The translations under genes and the position numbers were made by a program. A stretch of 64,000 bases of DNA, from contig NC_134276.1 in assembly GCF_949628215.1 (NCBI RefSeq), positions 66,446,733-66,510,732 of the forward strand, given 5' to 3'. The DNA is from Phalacrocorax aristotelis (Eukaryota; Chordata; Aves; Suliformes; Phalacrocoracidae). Positions 12,791 through 25,674 of the stretch are shown piece after piece (position 1 is the stretch's first letter; every line of letters starts with the position of its first letter). The notes beneath the pieces were generated by a model, which did not search any database, had not been told where the DNA came from, and saw nothing but the letters and a program-made list of their open reading frames with translations.

Positions 12791-15700
12791 CCATTAACAA
12801 CCCAAGTATTAAAAACTTTTCAATGAAATCTTTGGATTTCACTGAACAGTTCTGCGGCAGTCAATTCAGTGACAAATCTGCAGCCCCTGCAAAGGAGTAA
12901 AAGGAAACTGGAGTTCTTCAAACTTCAGTTTTAGAAGAGAAAGCTGGTTTGAATAACCCTTCTAACAAAACAAGCTGGGTTTTAAGCAACATAGATTCAG
13001 TAGAGAGTCTTAAAATCAATAAGCAGAAAGCTTTAATAACTTCCCCAACCACTGTTTTCCTCCTTACATGAAAATGACTCATTAAAAGGACACATCAAAT
13101 TGCTCTCCATGTCTGTGAAAGCGAACACCAACACAATTGGAGAATTTTCTAAACTGTTCCATTGAATGCGATATATAACAAAAGGGCTAGGAAGCTGCTG
13201 CATTAACATGTGGGAGATGTTAAGAGAAAAACACAAATGTCGGTGTAAGAATGGGGAGGAAATTTGAATTTGCAATTATGCTGTAGATTTTTTTAAACAA
13301 ACGTTGCAGTTTGTAAAACAGAAAGAAGCCTAGTTTGGTAGTTCATGCTCCCAATTTTCAATATAATTTTAATGTAAGCATACTGAATGTTTAGTTTCAT
13401 GCTTTGCATTTGCTTAGGTTTTGTTGTATTTTTGCCCTCTGTCCTACACAGAGCACTCATGACATTCATCCATCTCAGGTGTTGTGGGAAACGGAACCAC
13501 ATTTTTAGGCCCACATATTGATACAAAGTGAGGCTTTATGTCTATATTCAGTGATTATAGACTGTTAAATATAGAGATTTCATAGCAAGGAAGTCCTTTA
13601 AATGGAGTGTCATACTAATCACAGAAAATAACTTCTAGCTATCCTTCTGTAGGCAAACCTGTAAAAGAGACAAGAGTGAGGAAACTGGGCTGCAAAAAGA
13701 AGAAAAAAAAAGCCTGCCTCTCTCACACAAAATCACAAAGGTTGGGGTTTTTTTTCTTTTTTCTGGAAACAGAAGTCCCACTGTGCTTGGGTTTGAGCCG
13801 TGGGTAGGAGCATGACAAGCACAACCAGGAATACCATTACTTGACAGCCCAACGCTAGCGAGAATGCACATCAAACTGCATGCACAGTTCTTCTCTGACC
13901 TTTAAAAAACTGCCATCTAAATCATCTAGCAGTGGATCAGGCTGAGGTTTCACTTTCTCAAAGGCAAAATATGTTTCCCCTTCAAGCATGCAGAATTGGT
14001 ACAAATACAGCACTATTTCTCTGAAAGAGCCACAAAGTACTCATATTGCTCCACAAGCTAGAAGGATGAGTATCTCCTAGGGTCTGCTCCACAGGCTGCA
14101 GAGGGAGACTTCTCCAGTCCTCCTCCTTGCCACCTTGCCACTCTTGAGGACTTTTGTTTCAGGCTTTTGGTCAGGGAAAAGTGGGTGTTCTCCCAAGGAC
14201 CTGAAGATAGCTGGAATCAATAGGCAGTCATGCAAGGGTCTCTCCTCTTGAGAGCATTGAAAGAGTGTATTTATGAACATTATTGAAAGATAGAAACCTT
14301 GTGAAACTCAGTGCAGTTATTCCTTATTAATATGTCTAGCTGAAAGCAGAATTTGAATCACTGTTTTAGCAGAAAAGGCTATTTACTTTGATAATTAAGC
14401 AGAGTCAAGCAGTCAGCCTATCAATAAGAGCTGTGCCAGCCTATTCAATAGAAGATCTCATTTTCATAAGGAATTCAGGTGGAAGACTCTGCCTGATATT
14501 CTGTTTCAGAAAAGAAACCAGTAATACTGCATTTTAAAAAAATATTGTTTGAAGCAAATATTTCATTAATTTGACCTATCTCTGATAATATTTTTCATGA
14601 CACAGTAATACCAGTGAACTTTACTACTTGCCGAGGGAGGCATGTTGCTATTAGAATGCATCCTGAATGTGTTCAGCTAGTTCAGCTCACAGGAAACAAT
14701 GGAGCTTATAGACATGGTAGGCTACCATTCAAATTGGCACGGTTCCCGTTACAAGTATTCCTTCCTTTGAATATCTCTTGCCATCCAAGTCCTACATGAT
14801 GCATATAATTTGAGCATTCTCCTTAATGAATCACAAATGAAGAGCAATGTCTACAAAGGAATTTCAGGGGAGGTGTGAGTCGTATCCTCTGTTACACTCA
14901 GCGAGTGTCTCCAGAGGAGGCAGAGGGAGTAGAGGCCCTGAACCAGAGACTCTTGGTGGGAATATGACCACAGCAAGCTTTGGATCTAGCCCAGACAGTG
15001 CACAGCACCCCTCCAGCGGTGTTCAGCAGCTGGCAGGATAAAGCCTCAGCTAAGTGTACATACAACTAGTGGCCTTTATATGGTTTTTGACATTTAAGGG
15101 CAGTCCTGCAGGGCTTGACAAGCTGAGCTTTGTCTGATTAAAGAGCATGGGATGGAACCCTAAATTACTGAAAATAAAATGTGTATTGTTATATATTGCT
15201 ACTATATGTTTTCTACAGTTTGTATATGAGAAAGTATGATTAAAAGTCGATGAGAGACTGTTTATAAATTTTGATTGCTTCATAATTTTAACTCTGAGCA
15301 ACATTTTTATCATAATTATAGGCTTTCTTAAAGCATTTAGGCAGATTGTTTTATTCAAAAGGGGTTTATTCCATATAAACTCCACTCTTTTATCTCTCCA
15401 TAAAATCAGTGTGTGAATTCCCAGCAACCACAACTCCACTAGACAGTCATCACATTAGTAGCAGAGATATTTTCAAACAAGGCAACATTCCTCAGATATT
15501 CTGAACATTATTTCCCACTTTCCCATCCCAGTGAGTGTGGTGGTGGTAAATAGTAATAATAATCCTTAGCACGTTTGTTACTTCATTATCTCTCTTTAAA
15601 AGTATTAGCGAGTTTATCTTCATAATTCCTCTGCGATGTTCCTATGTATTATGGTAGCCAGTGTATCCACAGTTCAGTGGAGGCTTGGGAAGATTAAGTC

Positions 15701-18169
15701 AGATATCTCAAATCTTTGGCTCAAGGAGACTTAAATCCAGGGATTTAGATGAAGAGCTTCTGTTCATTTCAGTGAGAATTTTGTGTCTAAATATCCTGGA
15801 TCCCTACAAACACTGAAGTCTAAAGGACCCATCCAAGGGCCTCAGGCTGTTTCTTAATCATTGTTAACATTTAGTTGATTGCATGGTGTGAACTGCTTCT
15901 GTGGTCTGTAGCAGGGAATGAGTCCATGTCTCCCAGTTTGGATTGGTTCACATCCATATTGCCTAGAAGGAGATGGCTCTGGAGCAAACCGTCCTCTGTC
16001 CTTCCTCCAGGTTTCCTCACAAAGGATATGAGACATCCATCCCAGCCAAAAGGCCAGGATTTCTGTGGTGGGGACAGCCAGGGCGTCAGCATGCTTGGGT
16101 GAAGCTTGAGGGAACAAACTGGCAGTACAGCTGGACCTAATGTAACCAAAAAGCGATTTAACCCACTGGATGAATCAGTGGCAGTCCTGATAATACACCT
16201 GAGGAGCCCAGCAAAAGTGAATCGTCTTCCCTGGAAGAGGAGCTGAAAGGTTCGAATAATTTCATAGCAGTCCCTGTCTCGGCAAGCTGTGCCTCAATAT
16301 GGTCTTCTCATCCCGATGACCTGAGAAGACACTTCTCCAGCACTGGAACGTCTATAGAGTAAATAGAACAAGATATATACCCTTTATTTGCATATACAGC
16401 TAGGGCATCAAATGGACAATGTGCCTCCCCCAGGAAACAGAAATACATGTTAAATGTATATAAAATCCATGCAAACATTTTTGCCATTGCAGTAGAAATT
16501 GGACCTTTCGGTACATGTGCGTGGATGCCCGGAAAGCAACTGGCTTCTTAAAGTAGTAACATGTTCTAGTGGGCTGAGGACAGTGATGACAGAGTGTCTA
16601 AATGCTTCATTCATCAATGGGGAGTGTTAGTTTTCCTCAGTCTCTTTGATAAGCCACGAGGCCCAATGCTAAGCCACGCTCCATTTTACGGCACTACCTT
16701 CAAGTTTAATGATTTCCTCAAAATGACTGGGTCACATTGCAGTGGAATGACCTGATCTGTACTTTCTACTCACAAGCCACTTGAAAAACTGATTTGCACC
16801 TCTGTCTTGGAATGTATATTCTACACTTGAATGGTTCAGATTTCAGACTCTATTCAAAGGAGGGGCAAATCTGAGACCTAAAAAAACCCACTAAGAAAAT
16901 ACTTCAATTACTGTCTGCTGCTCTAAAATGAAATGAGAGAATAAACAAAAACAGTGTAAATACTGAGTTCTGTGCAGCAATGCAATTAGATTTCACCTGT
17001 TGATTTTTATAGCTTGCAGCCTTCATATTACAGGTCTTGTAGCTTCCCTCTGATTTCCTTCCAGCGTATATCAGGCATAATCCCAGCTCAGCCACAGGAA
17101 CCAAGCCCGTGGAAGACACAATATTAGCTACCTTTGTGTTTCTTATCTACAGCAAAAGCCCCATGTAGTCCTTAAACAGTAAAATCATAGCCATCTTTAT
17201 TTCCATTTCTCATGTTATTTTAGAGTCGTTTTCCAGCTCCATCATTTGAATTTTGGCATAGTATTTCCACTCTGAAAGCATACTAATATTAATGTTTGAA
17301 GTATGGGAATAAATGCAAGTTGATTGCCAGGATTTCTAATGACACTGCAGCTAGAAAGGGTGCAGAACTGTATTTCAGAGCGATTTTAGGACAGTCAGGT
17401 TGTCACTGGACTTAATTTCAAGACTTAATAAACTGCCACGTTTGAGAAAAACTATTTATCTATATCAATTAATTTTTTACTTCTGAGGTTCAGAATGGTT
17501 TCGTGGCAATATGCTGAAAAAGGGACAGCTGCGTCTGTGTTGGAAAGCAGTAAAATACTCATACAAGTATACTGGTAAAAAAAGCAGTCACATTAGAGGT
17601 AACAGAATGTCCATTTTTAGGTGGCAGGAGTTTTTTATTATCTGTCAAGGATATCAATTAATCTTTTTTTTTCCAGATTTGTTGGTCAGTTTCTTGTTTG
17701 AAAATAAGGGTCATGGGTTTACCGTAGCCTTTCTTTGCAGGCAAATGGGCTGGATAATAGCTACAGGCATTTTTCTGCGTGAGGGAATTGAATAAAGGCT
17801 GTCCCCGGCTCCACTCTGGAGCCAGCCTGTGTGTTTTAACAACCTGCTGCACACCAAAGTTGCAGCTACAATTGTCTTACAACCACTCGGAGGCAACTGT
17901 TCCACAATAAAACCTGATTTCTTCTTTGACGATTTTACCCGATGCTAGGCTGCGCTTGGCGTTGTCAAGGCATGGAAGAAAGCTTACCTCGGGGCGGGTG
18001 CTTTTGACCCGAGGAGTCCCCAGTAACCTCAGCCTGGAGCACTCTAGGCACCACCCGGCGCTTGTTTTTTTTTATTATTATTTTCATTTTTATTTTTTAA
18101 ATCTGGGGTTTCTGATCAAAAAGTGGCAGGAACTGAATTTCAGGTCAGTCCCGAAAGAGGTGTGTCTGC
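12791..18169. other. AT-rich intergenic DNA, no supported gene
   Basis: The sequence is unique and AT-rich, with scattered short open frames only, none above about 130 codons and none recognisable. An ATTTGCAT octamer sits at 16386-16393. Composition shifts toward GC from about 17930, where the SOX1-proximal CpG-rich domain begins. Confidence 0.45.
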
Positions 18170-18360
18170 TGTGCTGACCCAAGGGCCCCGGCAAGGGCTG
18201 GGGGCGGCTCTGAGCCCCTCTCCCAGAGCCCGGGGGTGGTATTTGCAGCCCCGGAGCTGCAGCCGTGGGCCGGTGCCCGCCGCCCACGCCCACGGCGCGG
18301 GTGGAACCTCCCAGCCGCGCCGGGCGGGGGGCTGCGGGCATTCCCTCCTCCCCGGGCTTT
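18170..18360. promoter_or_regulatory. CpG island (outermost, upstream)
   Basis: A short GC- and CpG-rich block within AT-rich DNA. It marks the upstream edge of the CpG-rich domain that surrounds SOX1. No coding exon or clear core promoter is visible. It could be the promoter of a non-coding transcript; that is inference. Confidence 0.45.
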
Positions 18361-18539
18361 CTGAACACCTGAGGCAGGGTTAGCTAGGGTCCCAAGCATT
18401 CGTTGTCGTTCTGCAAAAGTAAGGGTTGAAAAGCCCCTGCAAACCAACAAGCAACCAAAAAGCTGCAAGGAGGAAGCATTGTAATAAAACATCAGAGATT
18501 TGGGGGGTAGCGGAGGAGGGGGGGGGGGGGAATTCAGAC

Positions 18540-18960
18540 CAAATGGGACTTCAAGATAGCAGCCAGTAGCAACAGCATGTGATCAATAATCATTCCGTGC
18601 GCATTCCTCTACTCATTTAACATCAGCTAGGACCGTGCAAATATTGCAACTGAGTACTCGACAAGGAAATCAGCTGTTTAAAGTATGGTTAAGTATTAAT
18701 ATGAACAATTCCTTTTCAGTTAAATGTTTCATTTAATCCCCTCATGTCGACTTGTTTAGGAAGCTACATGGTCAGCTTCCAAAACGATAATGTGTGTGCA
18801 GACTTATTCTAGGGTATTTGATACCCTCCCTATAATATCATTCGTGCCATGAATTATCCTCTTTTCTCTTCTTGCTTCGTTCTAGCCAGCTGAGGCAACG
18901 AACAATTTTTGGTATAAATATTTATGACATTTTTTAAATATTCAAAGGAAATTTGTCAGG
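18540..18960. promoter_or_regulatory. candidate AT-rich regulatory block with two hairpins
   Basis: AT-rich unique sequence directly after the first CpG island. It holds two perfect inverted repeats: GGAAGCT/AGCTTCC at 18759-18780 (8-nt loop) and AGGGTAT/ATACCCT at 18811-18827 (3-nt loop). Two GAACAATT-type SOX cores lie at about 18704 and 18900. It resembles conserved non-coding sequence near developmental genes; conservation was not tested. Confidence 0.3.
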
Positions 18961-19326
18961 GGGGTCCTTCGAAGCACAGGGGGAAATCACACCTCGGTGA
19001 AGCGCCGAGTCTTGGAAATGTGAGTCCAAAAAGAAAAGGAGCTCGTATTTCGAATAGTAACTTCAGAAGAAATTAACCGTGACTAATATATATTTTTCCT
19101 GCCACCGTTCCTAATCTCCCTTGCCATGTCCTAAGGGGATGCCTGCTACCCTTTGCAGCGGGTCTGGCCGCTTCCTTGCACGGTCCTTCGCTCACCGTCC
19201 GCTGGCTGTGACTGTGCAGCTGCCTGCCGGCTGCGTTTGTGGTCTGTCCTTCCCCTGCCGCCTTCCCCTAAAGCAAACTCTTCGGGTCCCGCTGTAGGAA
19301 ACGGTCCGTGCAAACTCGGACCCTGG

Positions 19327-19545
19327 CGAGCCCTTCCTCCCTCCCTCCCTCCCTTCCTTCCTCGCTTCCTCCCTTCCTTCCTTCCTCCCTTCCCTTCCCT
19401 TCCCTTCCCTTCCCTTCCCTTTCCTTCCCTTTCCTTCCCTTCCCTTTCCTTTCCTTTCCTTTCCTTTCCTTCCCTTCCCTTCCCTTCCCTTTCTTTTCCT
19501 TTCCTTTCATTCCCTTTCCTTTCCTTCTTTTCTTCCTTCCTGCAC
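19327..19545. repeat. long polypyrimidine tract, (TTCCC/TTTCC)n
   Basis: Roughly 215 bp of nearly pure C/T on the plus strand, with an uninterrupted C/T-only core at 19365-19508 built from TTCCC and TTTCC units. It is a homopurine/homopyrimidine mirror-like tract of the kind able to form intramolecular triplex DNA. Open frames across it on both strands (Ser/Pro/Phe- or Lys/Gly/Glu-rich) are artefacts of the repeat. Confidence 0.9.
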
Positions 19546-19929
19546 TTCAGATTTGGAAGAGCAACGGCAAGTCGGGGAAATGAAGAGCCCCGGTTTTTCA
19601 GTATATACGGCAATCAGCCCCTTTTAATGAACCGTCATATTCGTCCTTAATTTCGACTTTCCCAAGCACTGTTCTCATCTTCCACTGTTTGAAATGTAGG
19701 AAGATTTAGCATAATTCGGAGGTCAGATTTCTAAATAAGCCTCCTTTAAATAACAAGCCCACACGGGAGATTGTCAGTATCTCTATTTTGTATACAGTTT
19801 ACACACTGGCACCGCTTTTTAAAACCCTATATGTGGGTTAAAACTCAATTTTACAACCCCCATTTATATGAGATGTAGGTTTGACATCTGTTTGCCAGAG
19901 TGTTTTGCACTTAGCCTAACACCCACTAT

Positions 19930-19985
19930 TAAATGACAAAATTGTGGCAGGCTGTCAAAGCCAGCTGACTGACAGCTGCTCTACT
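19930..19985. promoter_or_regulatory. candidate enhancer core (MEIS, SOX and E-box motifs)
   Basis: Within 45 bp the sequence carries TGACA (19934), ATTGT (19941), TGTCA (19953), CAGCTG (19962-19967), TGACAG (19970-19975) and CAGCTG (19973-19978). These are cores for MEIS/TGIF, SOX and bHLH proteins. The flanks at 19640-20130 are AT-rich and unique. Enhancer function is inferred. Confidence 0.35.
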
Positions 19986-22214
19986 TTACAAAAAAGCCCC
20001 ATTCAAATATTTGCAGGGTTTGAAGCTTTCTGTAACGCCGTCGCCATTCTCCCAGTTATTTAGCATGTAAAATATAAGTCAAAGTTTTAAAGCTGCTTTC
20101 CAAAATGTTGCCGCTTTTCCATATAAAAAGAGCGAGCGGTGGTTGCTGGCGGGGATCCAGCGCCGAACGCATTGGATGGGTATTTCGCTGGGTCCCCGCG
20201 TTCCTCCTATCTGCACAAACCCGATAAAACTGTCATTTAGCAGCGTTTCTTAATATTGCAGCTAATTAGAGCCGGCGCGTTATTGAAGTGAGAGCAAAAA
20301 TCCACTTAAAAGAGAGGGGAGGGGAAAAAAAATATATGAAAGGGGACACACACACGCACACTGAACTGGCTCTGGGCAGGCAGAGGAGCGCACCCGGGCA
20401 CGGCGCAAAGCGAGACCCCCCACCCGGGGACGGGGACGGGCTCCGGGGAGGGGACACCGAGGGCGTCCTCTCATCCCACCCCCACCCCCCACCCCCCCCG
20501 TGGCGGTGTCCCTTCCTGCCCCCACCTCCAGGGGTCCCTCTGGCTGTTCGCCAGCCCAGGGAGGCTCTGGAAGGAGCTCGGGGGACGGCGCTGGTGGAGG
20601 GCGAGCCTTGGCTGAGGTGGCTCCCACTTCCAGCCCCACTGGTGGGGACGTGGGGTTTCATGTAGGTTCGTCAGTCCGTTCCCCCGTTCCCCCTCCAGGC
20701 GCGAATATAAGTCGATGGCAACGGTGGTTTAAACTTAAAAGCCAATTGCTTTTTTATTCCAAGATGTCTAATGATTGTAAGTGACTGAGCGACGCAAAAT
20801 AGCTGGCGAGGTAACAACCTCTGCATGCTAAGAAGTCTTTGCAGCAGTCGCTGCGGTTTTTTTTGAACCCCGGGAGCCTTTGCAGGGCTCTAGCCGTCAG
20901 GGGAATCGGAGGATAACGTTTCGGGGGGGGTGGGAGGGTGGGGGTGGTGTACGTGGTACTTATTAATTTAATTTTGTAATGGGGAGTAGGTCCACACCCC
21001 CATAAAAGAAGAAGGCGACAGGAAGGCGACCGTCCCCGGTGTCCGTTCCAAGTGCTCTGGCCCCGGGGCAGCCGGTCCCCACGCAGGGTGACGGCAGCCA
21101 CGACCGGCCCATACCCATCCCCTTCTGCCCCTTCCACCCCCCCGTCACAAGCCCCCCTCCTCCCGGCGCGCCCCGGCGGGCACGCAGCCTCCCACCGCCG
21201 GAGCGGAACAGAAAGCGGGTTCCTCTCAGCTTTACCTGGAAATCTTTAGCTGATTTGTGTCCATTTTTAATAACCTCTATCGACTGTCTTTCCTAGAGCG
21301 GTTGTCATGTTGACAGAAAGGGACTGGAAAAAGAGTATTAAGGGGAGGGGAAAAAAAAAGTATGCGGGAGGAGAACTAACGGCGCTGTCTGGGAAAGGGG
21401 AGGTCACCGCAGCGAGCCGTGCGGGGCGGAGAAGGTGCGGACCCTCCGCAGCGATCCCGGGCGGAGAGGGGGAGGCTGACAAAGCCCGGCTCCATCCCGG
21501 GGAAAGCCGGCGGAGGCAGGGAGAGAAGGGGAGCGGGAGGGCGGGGGCGAGGGGGGATGTGTATCTGAGCCTCCCTGGGAAATCCAAGTTTATTGTCAAC
21601 AAAGGAGGGTCTGGCCGGGCTCGGAGCCTCCGCGGTCCCGAGCTGCCGGGGAGCGGCGGGGCACGGCGGTGGGGGGCGGTGGGGTGGCGGCAGCGGGGTC
21701 CCGAGGCGAAGGCGGTGAGGACGGACGGAGGCGGGGGAGCCCCGCCGCACAGGTGCGGGGAGCGGCACCTGGGGGTGGCTCGTCCCTCCCCGGAGGCATC
21801 TCCCCCCGAGAAAGGGGCAGAGGAGAGTGGCCCAGCAGGAGCGGGTCGGGAGAAAGGCAAGGTTAGAGGAGAAAGTGCGTGTGAGAGAGGGAAAGGGGAA
21901 GAGAAAGAGGAGGAAGGCTCCGGGCTCCACCTCCCCGCTCGGCGCGGCGCTCCAGCTGCTCTCAAACCAACTGCTCAATTCTATTCACTGCCGCGACGGA
22001 ACAAAAAAGTGGCTATTTATTAGAATACTTGTTTGGTATTGTTCGGTGCCACACAAAAGGCGTTTCATTATGTTGGAGTGGGGAGAAAAGCCCCTCTCCT
22101 GTTTTTTTTTTTCCCTTTCCTTTTCTTTTTTTTTTCCCCTCCTTTTCTCTCCAGAGCGAAACAATAACTTGAAATTGTCTTTAAAGTCTTTTCTATCAAT
22201 AATAAATTTCATTT

Positions 22215-22340
22215 TCTCTCTCTCCCTCTCTCCCTCTCTCCCCCTCTCCCGTGCAGGGTGTGCGTGCGTGTGTGTGTGTGTGTGTGTGTGTGCGTGTGTG
22301 TGTGAGGGAGAGAGAGAGCGAGCGAGCGAGCGAGAGAGCG
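22215..22340. repeat. compound microsatellite (TC)n-(TG)n-(GAGC)n
   Basis: A CT/CCCTCT-rich stretch (about 22215-22250) is followed by a TG dinucleotide run (about 22259-22304) and then GA/GAGC repeats to about 22340. The TG run can adopt Z-DNA. Confidence 0.9.
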
Positions 22341-22538
22341 CGGCTGGTGAGTGTGCGTGTGTCGCCGGGCACTCGTGGCTCGGGCACAGCCGCCTGGGAG
22401 CTGCGGCTGGGCGAGGGGCGAGGAGGAGTGCTCGCCGGCCCCGCCGCACCGCCCCGCTCGCCCGGGTCGCGCTGCCCTGCGCCCGCCCGGGCACGGTCGG
22501 AGGAAGCTGTGAGCTAGGCTAGAGGAGAGGAAAAGCCG

Positions 22539-22592
22539 AATAATTAATAATAATAATTATTATTAATAACAATAATAACCATAATAATAATC
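22539..22592. repeat. (AAT)n-type microsatellite, partly palindromic
   Basis: AAT/TTA trinucleotide repeats switch orientation midway (AAT repeats, then ATT, then AAT), so the tract is partly self-complementary and can fold on itself. Confidence 0.85.
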
Positions 22593-22796
22593 AGGCTGCC
22601 CCTTGAGCTGATATGTTGGGAGGAGGCTGGAGCTGGAAGAGCAACTGTAAGTGTGCCTCTAACTTTTGAGGGGGTCTTCACCCTGTCTTGGGAAGGGAGG
22701 AGGGGAAGCCGGCGAGGGGAGGGCTTCCGAGTTACTTCTGCTGCAAGGAGGGAAGAGCCGTTCGCAATCACTGGGTTATCGGCTGTGACACGGATT

Positions 22797-22818
22797 GGGG
22801 GGGGGGGGGGGGGGGGGG
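22797..22818. repeat. 22-nt poly(G) run
   Basis: A pure G homopolymer of 22 within a CpG island, flanked by other short G runs. It can form a G-quadruplex and is a place where assemblies and read lengths are often unreliable. Confidence 0.9.
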
Positions 22819-23784
22819 CGTTGAGGGGGGAACACAACGGGGGACAGTGTTTTGGGCTGCCCCCCCCCCACCGCCTTGCCGGAGAAGACGCCTCACGGGG
22901 TATTGAGGCGGGGGAGGGAAGCGGCGGCCGGGGTCGGGGGCTGCGGGCGGGCTGGGGCGGGGAGGGCGCCGGGGGCGCAGCGCTCGCTCCGGGGACACGT
23001 TCAGAAATGAACGTGTCGGTGCGCGGGGGCCATTTAGTGAAAGGTGTTTTGGGCAAAGAGTCAATTTCGCCGTGACTGACCGACGGGCTTGGTTGTATTA
23101 ATACCGGTCCCGTCTTCCACCCCCCAACCCCCACCCCCCCAAAAAAGGGGGGAAAATCAATAGGCAGAGCAGCCCTCGGCTATTACAACTAATGCCTGCT
23201 TAATCTCTGCCCCTCGGAGCGAGCATTCACATGGGCTCTTTGCATTGCTAATGCGGCCGGGCTGAGCCCGGCTCCATCTTCCCAGGGAAGGGGGGATCCC
23301 CGGATCCGGTCCCCCGTGAAGGTGACAGCTGCCGGGACCTTTCGACGGGGAGGCTGTGCCCAGCCTCTCCAAGTAAAGTCCCGGCGAAAAGAAACTCCCG
23401 GGGGTCGGGACTACCCGGGGAGGTCCGAGCCGGGGTCTTACCCTCCCTCCCTCCTTCCCCAGCTCCGAGGTGGCTGTACAGCTTCCCCCTATTGCCATAA
23501 AGTATCGGGGTGCTTAAAAGGTGAAATTGATTTTTCCTTTCTTATTTGCCGGTGGCGTTTGGGGTCGATCAACAGGCAATGGAGCAAGGCTGTGCATCTA
23601 TCGATCAGGGAGGGGACGGGTTTTGGCTGAATCTCTTTTCAGAAACAGGTGTTTAAACATGATAGCGGCTCCAGTCAATTAACCCATTAAAAACCCGTTT
23701 TATCGCATTGATTCCCTCAGGCTGCCATAAAAGGTTGTGGTTTGAAAGCTTCTTTGTTAAGGGGGGGGTGAGGTAGGAGGGTTG

Positions 23785-23863
23785 TGGATGGATGGATGGA
23801 TGGATGGATGGATGGATGGATGGATGGATGGATGGAGGGAGGGAGGGAGGGAGGGAGGGGAAG
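23785..23863. repeat. (TGGA)13-(GGGA)n microsatellite
   Basis: Thirteen perfect TGGA units at 23785-23836 are followed by about five GGGA units. Frames across it give Trp/Met/Asp/Gly repeats and are not coding. Confidence 0.95.
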
Positions 23864-24779
23864 GGTGCAAATTGTCCCCAAATGTACAGTATCGAGCAGG
23901 GAGTGAGATGCCCAACCACCGGTTCTTCTTTGCCTTCCCACCAAGCCAGGATGCGCCGGCATCTCACCGGGCCCTGCCTCAGCCCCGGCGGCTCCCGGAC
24001 CCGGCTTGGCAGAGGGGCAGAGCGGCAGCAGCGGGATCGAGGGGCTGCCGCCACCCCCCCCACCCTCCACCCCACCCAGGGGGCCGCCCGGCTGCGCAGC
24101 ACCCTGGCAAAAGCTGACATATCCCCCTAGTGAAAGGGTTCTCCCGTGGCGGGACGGGGGAACCCAGGGAGACACCCGCCCGGGGAGGAGGGGTCGGGCC
24201 GGGGGCTGCCGTCCTGCGCCGCCGGCGGGCCGGGAGTGCAGGTAAACGGTAGTCCTAGAAAGTTGCAAGCTCTGTTTTTCCCTGAACAGGACAATCTGTG
24301 AACAGCCTCCCCCTCCCCCCCCCCCCACCCCGCTGTGCACACACACACACACCCCGGCACCTTTTTCGGGTTTGCCCCTGATAACGCCATAAAATACTTG
24401 TTTGCTAAAGGCGTCAGTAGCCGCGTTATTATCCTGCCTTACAGGGAACCCCGGTAAGGGTGATGTGAAGTATCAGTCAGTCACCCGGTGCAAAACAGAC
24501 CTGTGCAAATCACCCCTTTCCCAAAAGGCAAATAAGCACCGGATTCCGGCTCCGGCCAAGTCTCCGGTACCTCCTGTTGGAGGGAAGGAAGGAAACCGGT
24601 TTTTTCTCCTCGCCGCACCGGCGTTCGTTACCCGCCTTCCCGTGGCCGGGGTGCTGCACTGGAGGGAGCACGGGGGTCTTGTATTTCCTCTGGGTACCTT
24701 TGATTTCCAGACTAGCGGGCTGAGATTATTTAGATGTTTCTCGTTTCCCCCTTGTTTGCTGTTTTCTGAGGTAAGCGCT

Positions 24780-25540
24780 GGATGCGACTGAAAAGGTTTG
24801 AAATCGTGTCAAAGTGATGTTTTAATCTCATTGAAAAGTGTATTAAAGGAGAAGATGTAATTTGTGGGGAATGTTTCGATGAAAGGAGAGATTGGAGTGG
24901 ATGATACTTTTGCTCTCCCGTGAACCTCATGTCATGTTTATATTGAAGCCCGTGTAGTTAATCTAATTTGCAATAACAGGATGGCCTGCAAGAAAGAAGC
25001 TTCCATAGATTTCATTTCTTTCTTTCCTCGTTTGTTTTCTACACAAATTCATTCTGACTTGCCCTGAACGATGCCTCTGCAATTTGGGGGTAACTGACAA
25101 GGACGGGAACCAGAAATATTTCCTTTATGACGTTCTAAACCCCACTTCTCCCAGCGATGCGCCACAGACGTACTCAGCCAGGTTGCCCTGCTGTAAGTGG
25201 GATGCCGCACTTGGGCTTGCGAAGCTCTTTTTTTCGCGACTGACATTTCAACGGCGCAATTTTAAAGATTAACTTCGTGAGAACTCCTGTGCCGCACCAG
25301 TCCGACCAGCTCTCCATCCCCGGAGCTCTTCTTTTGCCCTTAAAAGTTCGCCGTTACGAAACTGTACTTCCAAAATATTTTCTTTACGGTAGAAAGTAAA
25401 TTGCGGGGTAGATATTTTGTTGTTGTTGTCTACAGGGGCCCTCGATTAACGCATCTTGTAAAAAGTAAAAGGTCTGGCCATCCCTTTAGAAGGAAAACCC
25501 AAACCCTAGAAACCCTAGACAGTGCAAACCCTCATCCCCC
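24780..25540. other. unique AT-rich DNA between CpG islands
   Basis: No gene. Around 24790-25000 the sequence is AT-rich and unique, with TTAATCTAATTTGCAATAAC-like homeodomain and C/EBP-like cores. It is a candidate conserved non-coding element on texture alone. Confidence 0.3.
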
Positions 25541-25674
25541 GCGAGATGTTTTGCCGTCTGATTAGCGCGTATTCCCGGCGTGTGCCTTAGTAATAATAAT
25601 GATAATAATAAAAAAAATTAAAAATCTGAACAGACTTGAAAATTACAACTTTTGTGTAACGTAAAAAGGTGTAT

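Larger units (their letters stand above)
20150..24240. promoter_or_regulatory. upstream CpG-island cluster
   Basis: Successive GC/CpG-rich blocks at about 20150-20700, 21030-22000, 22330-23080 and 23930-24240, separated by short AT-rich stretches and microsatellites. Long open frames here on both strands (up to about 238 codons) are Pro/Arg/Gly/Ala-rich, overlap each other and have no recognisable domain, so they are not called genes. Such clusters usually mark Polycomb-regulated developmental loci. Confidence 0.6.

Noticed and set aside
15854..16149. Overlapping frames of 75 to 92 codons on both strands
   Set aside because: No recognised protein or repeat; mutually overlapping and probably chance.
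19146..19650. Lys/Gly/Glu-rich and Ser/Pro/Phe-rich frames
   Set aside because: They are translations of the polypyrimidine tract.
21267..22023. Overlapping frames of 232 and 238 codons on opposite strands
   Set aside because: CpG-island composition artefact; no conserved motif.
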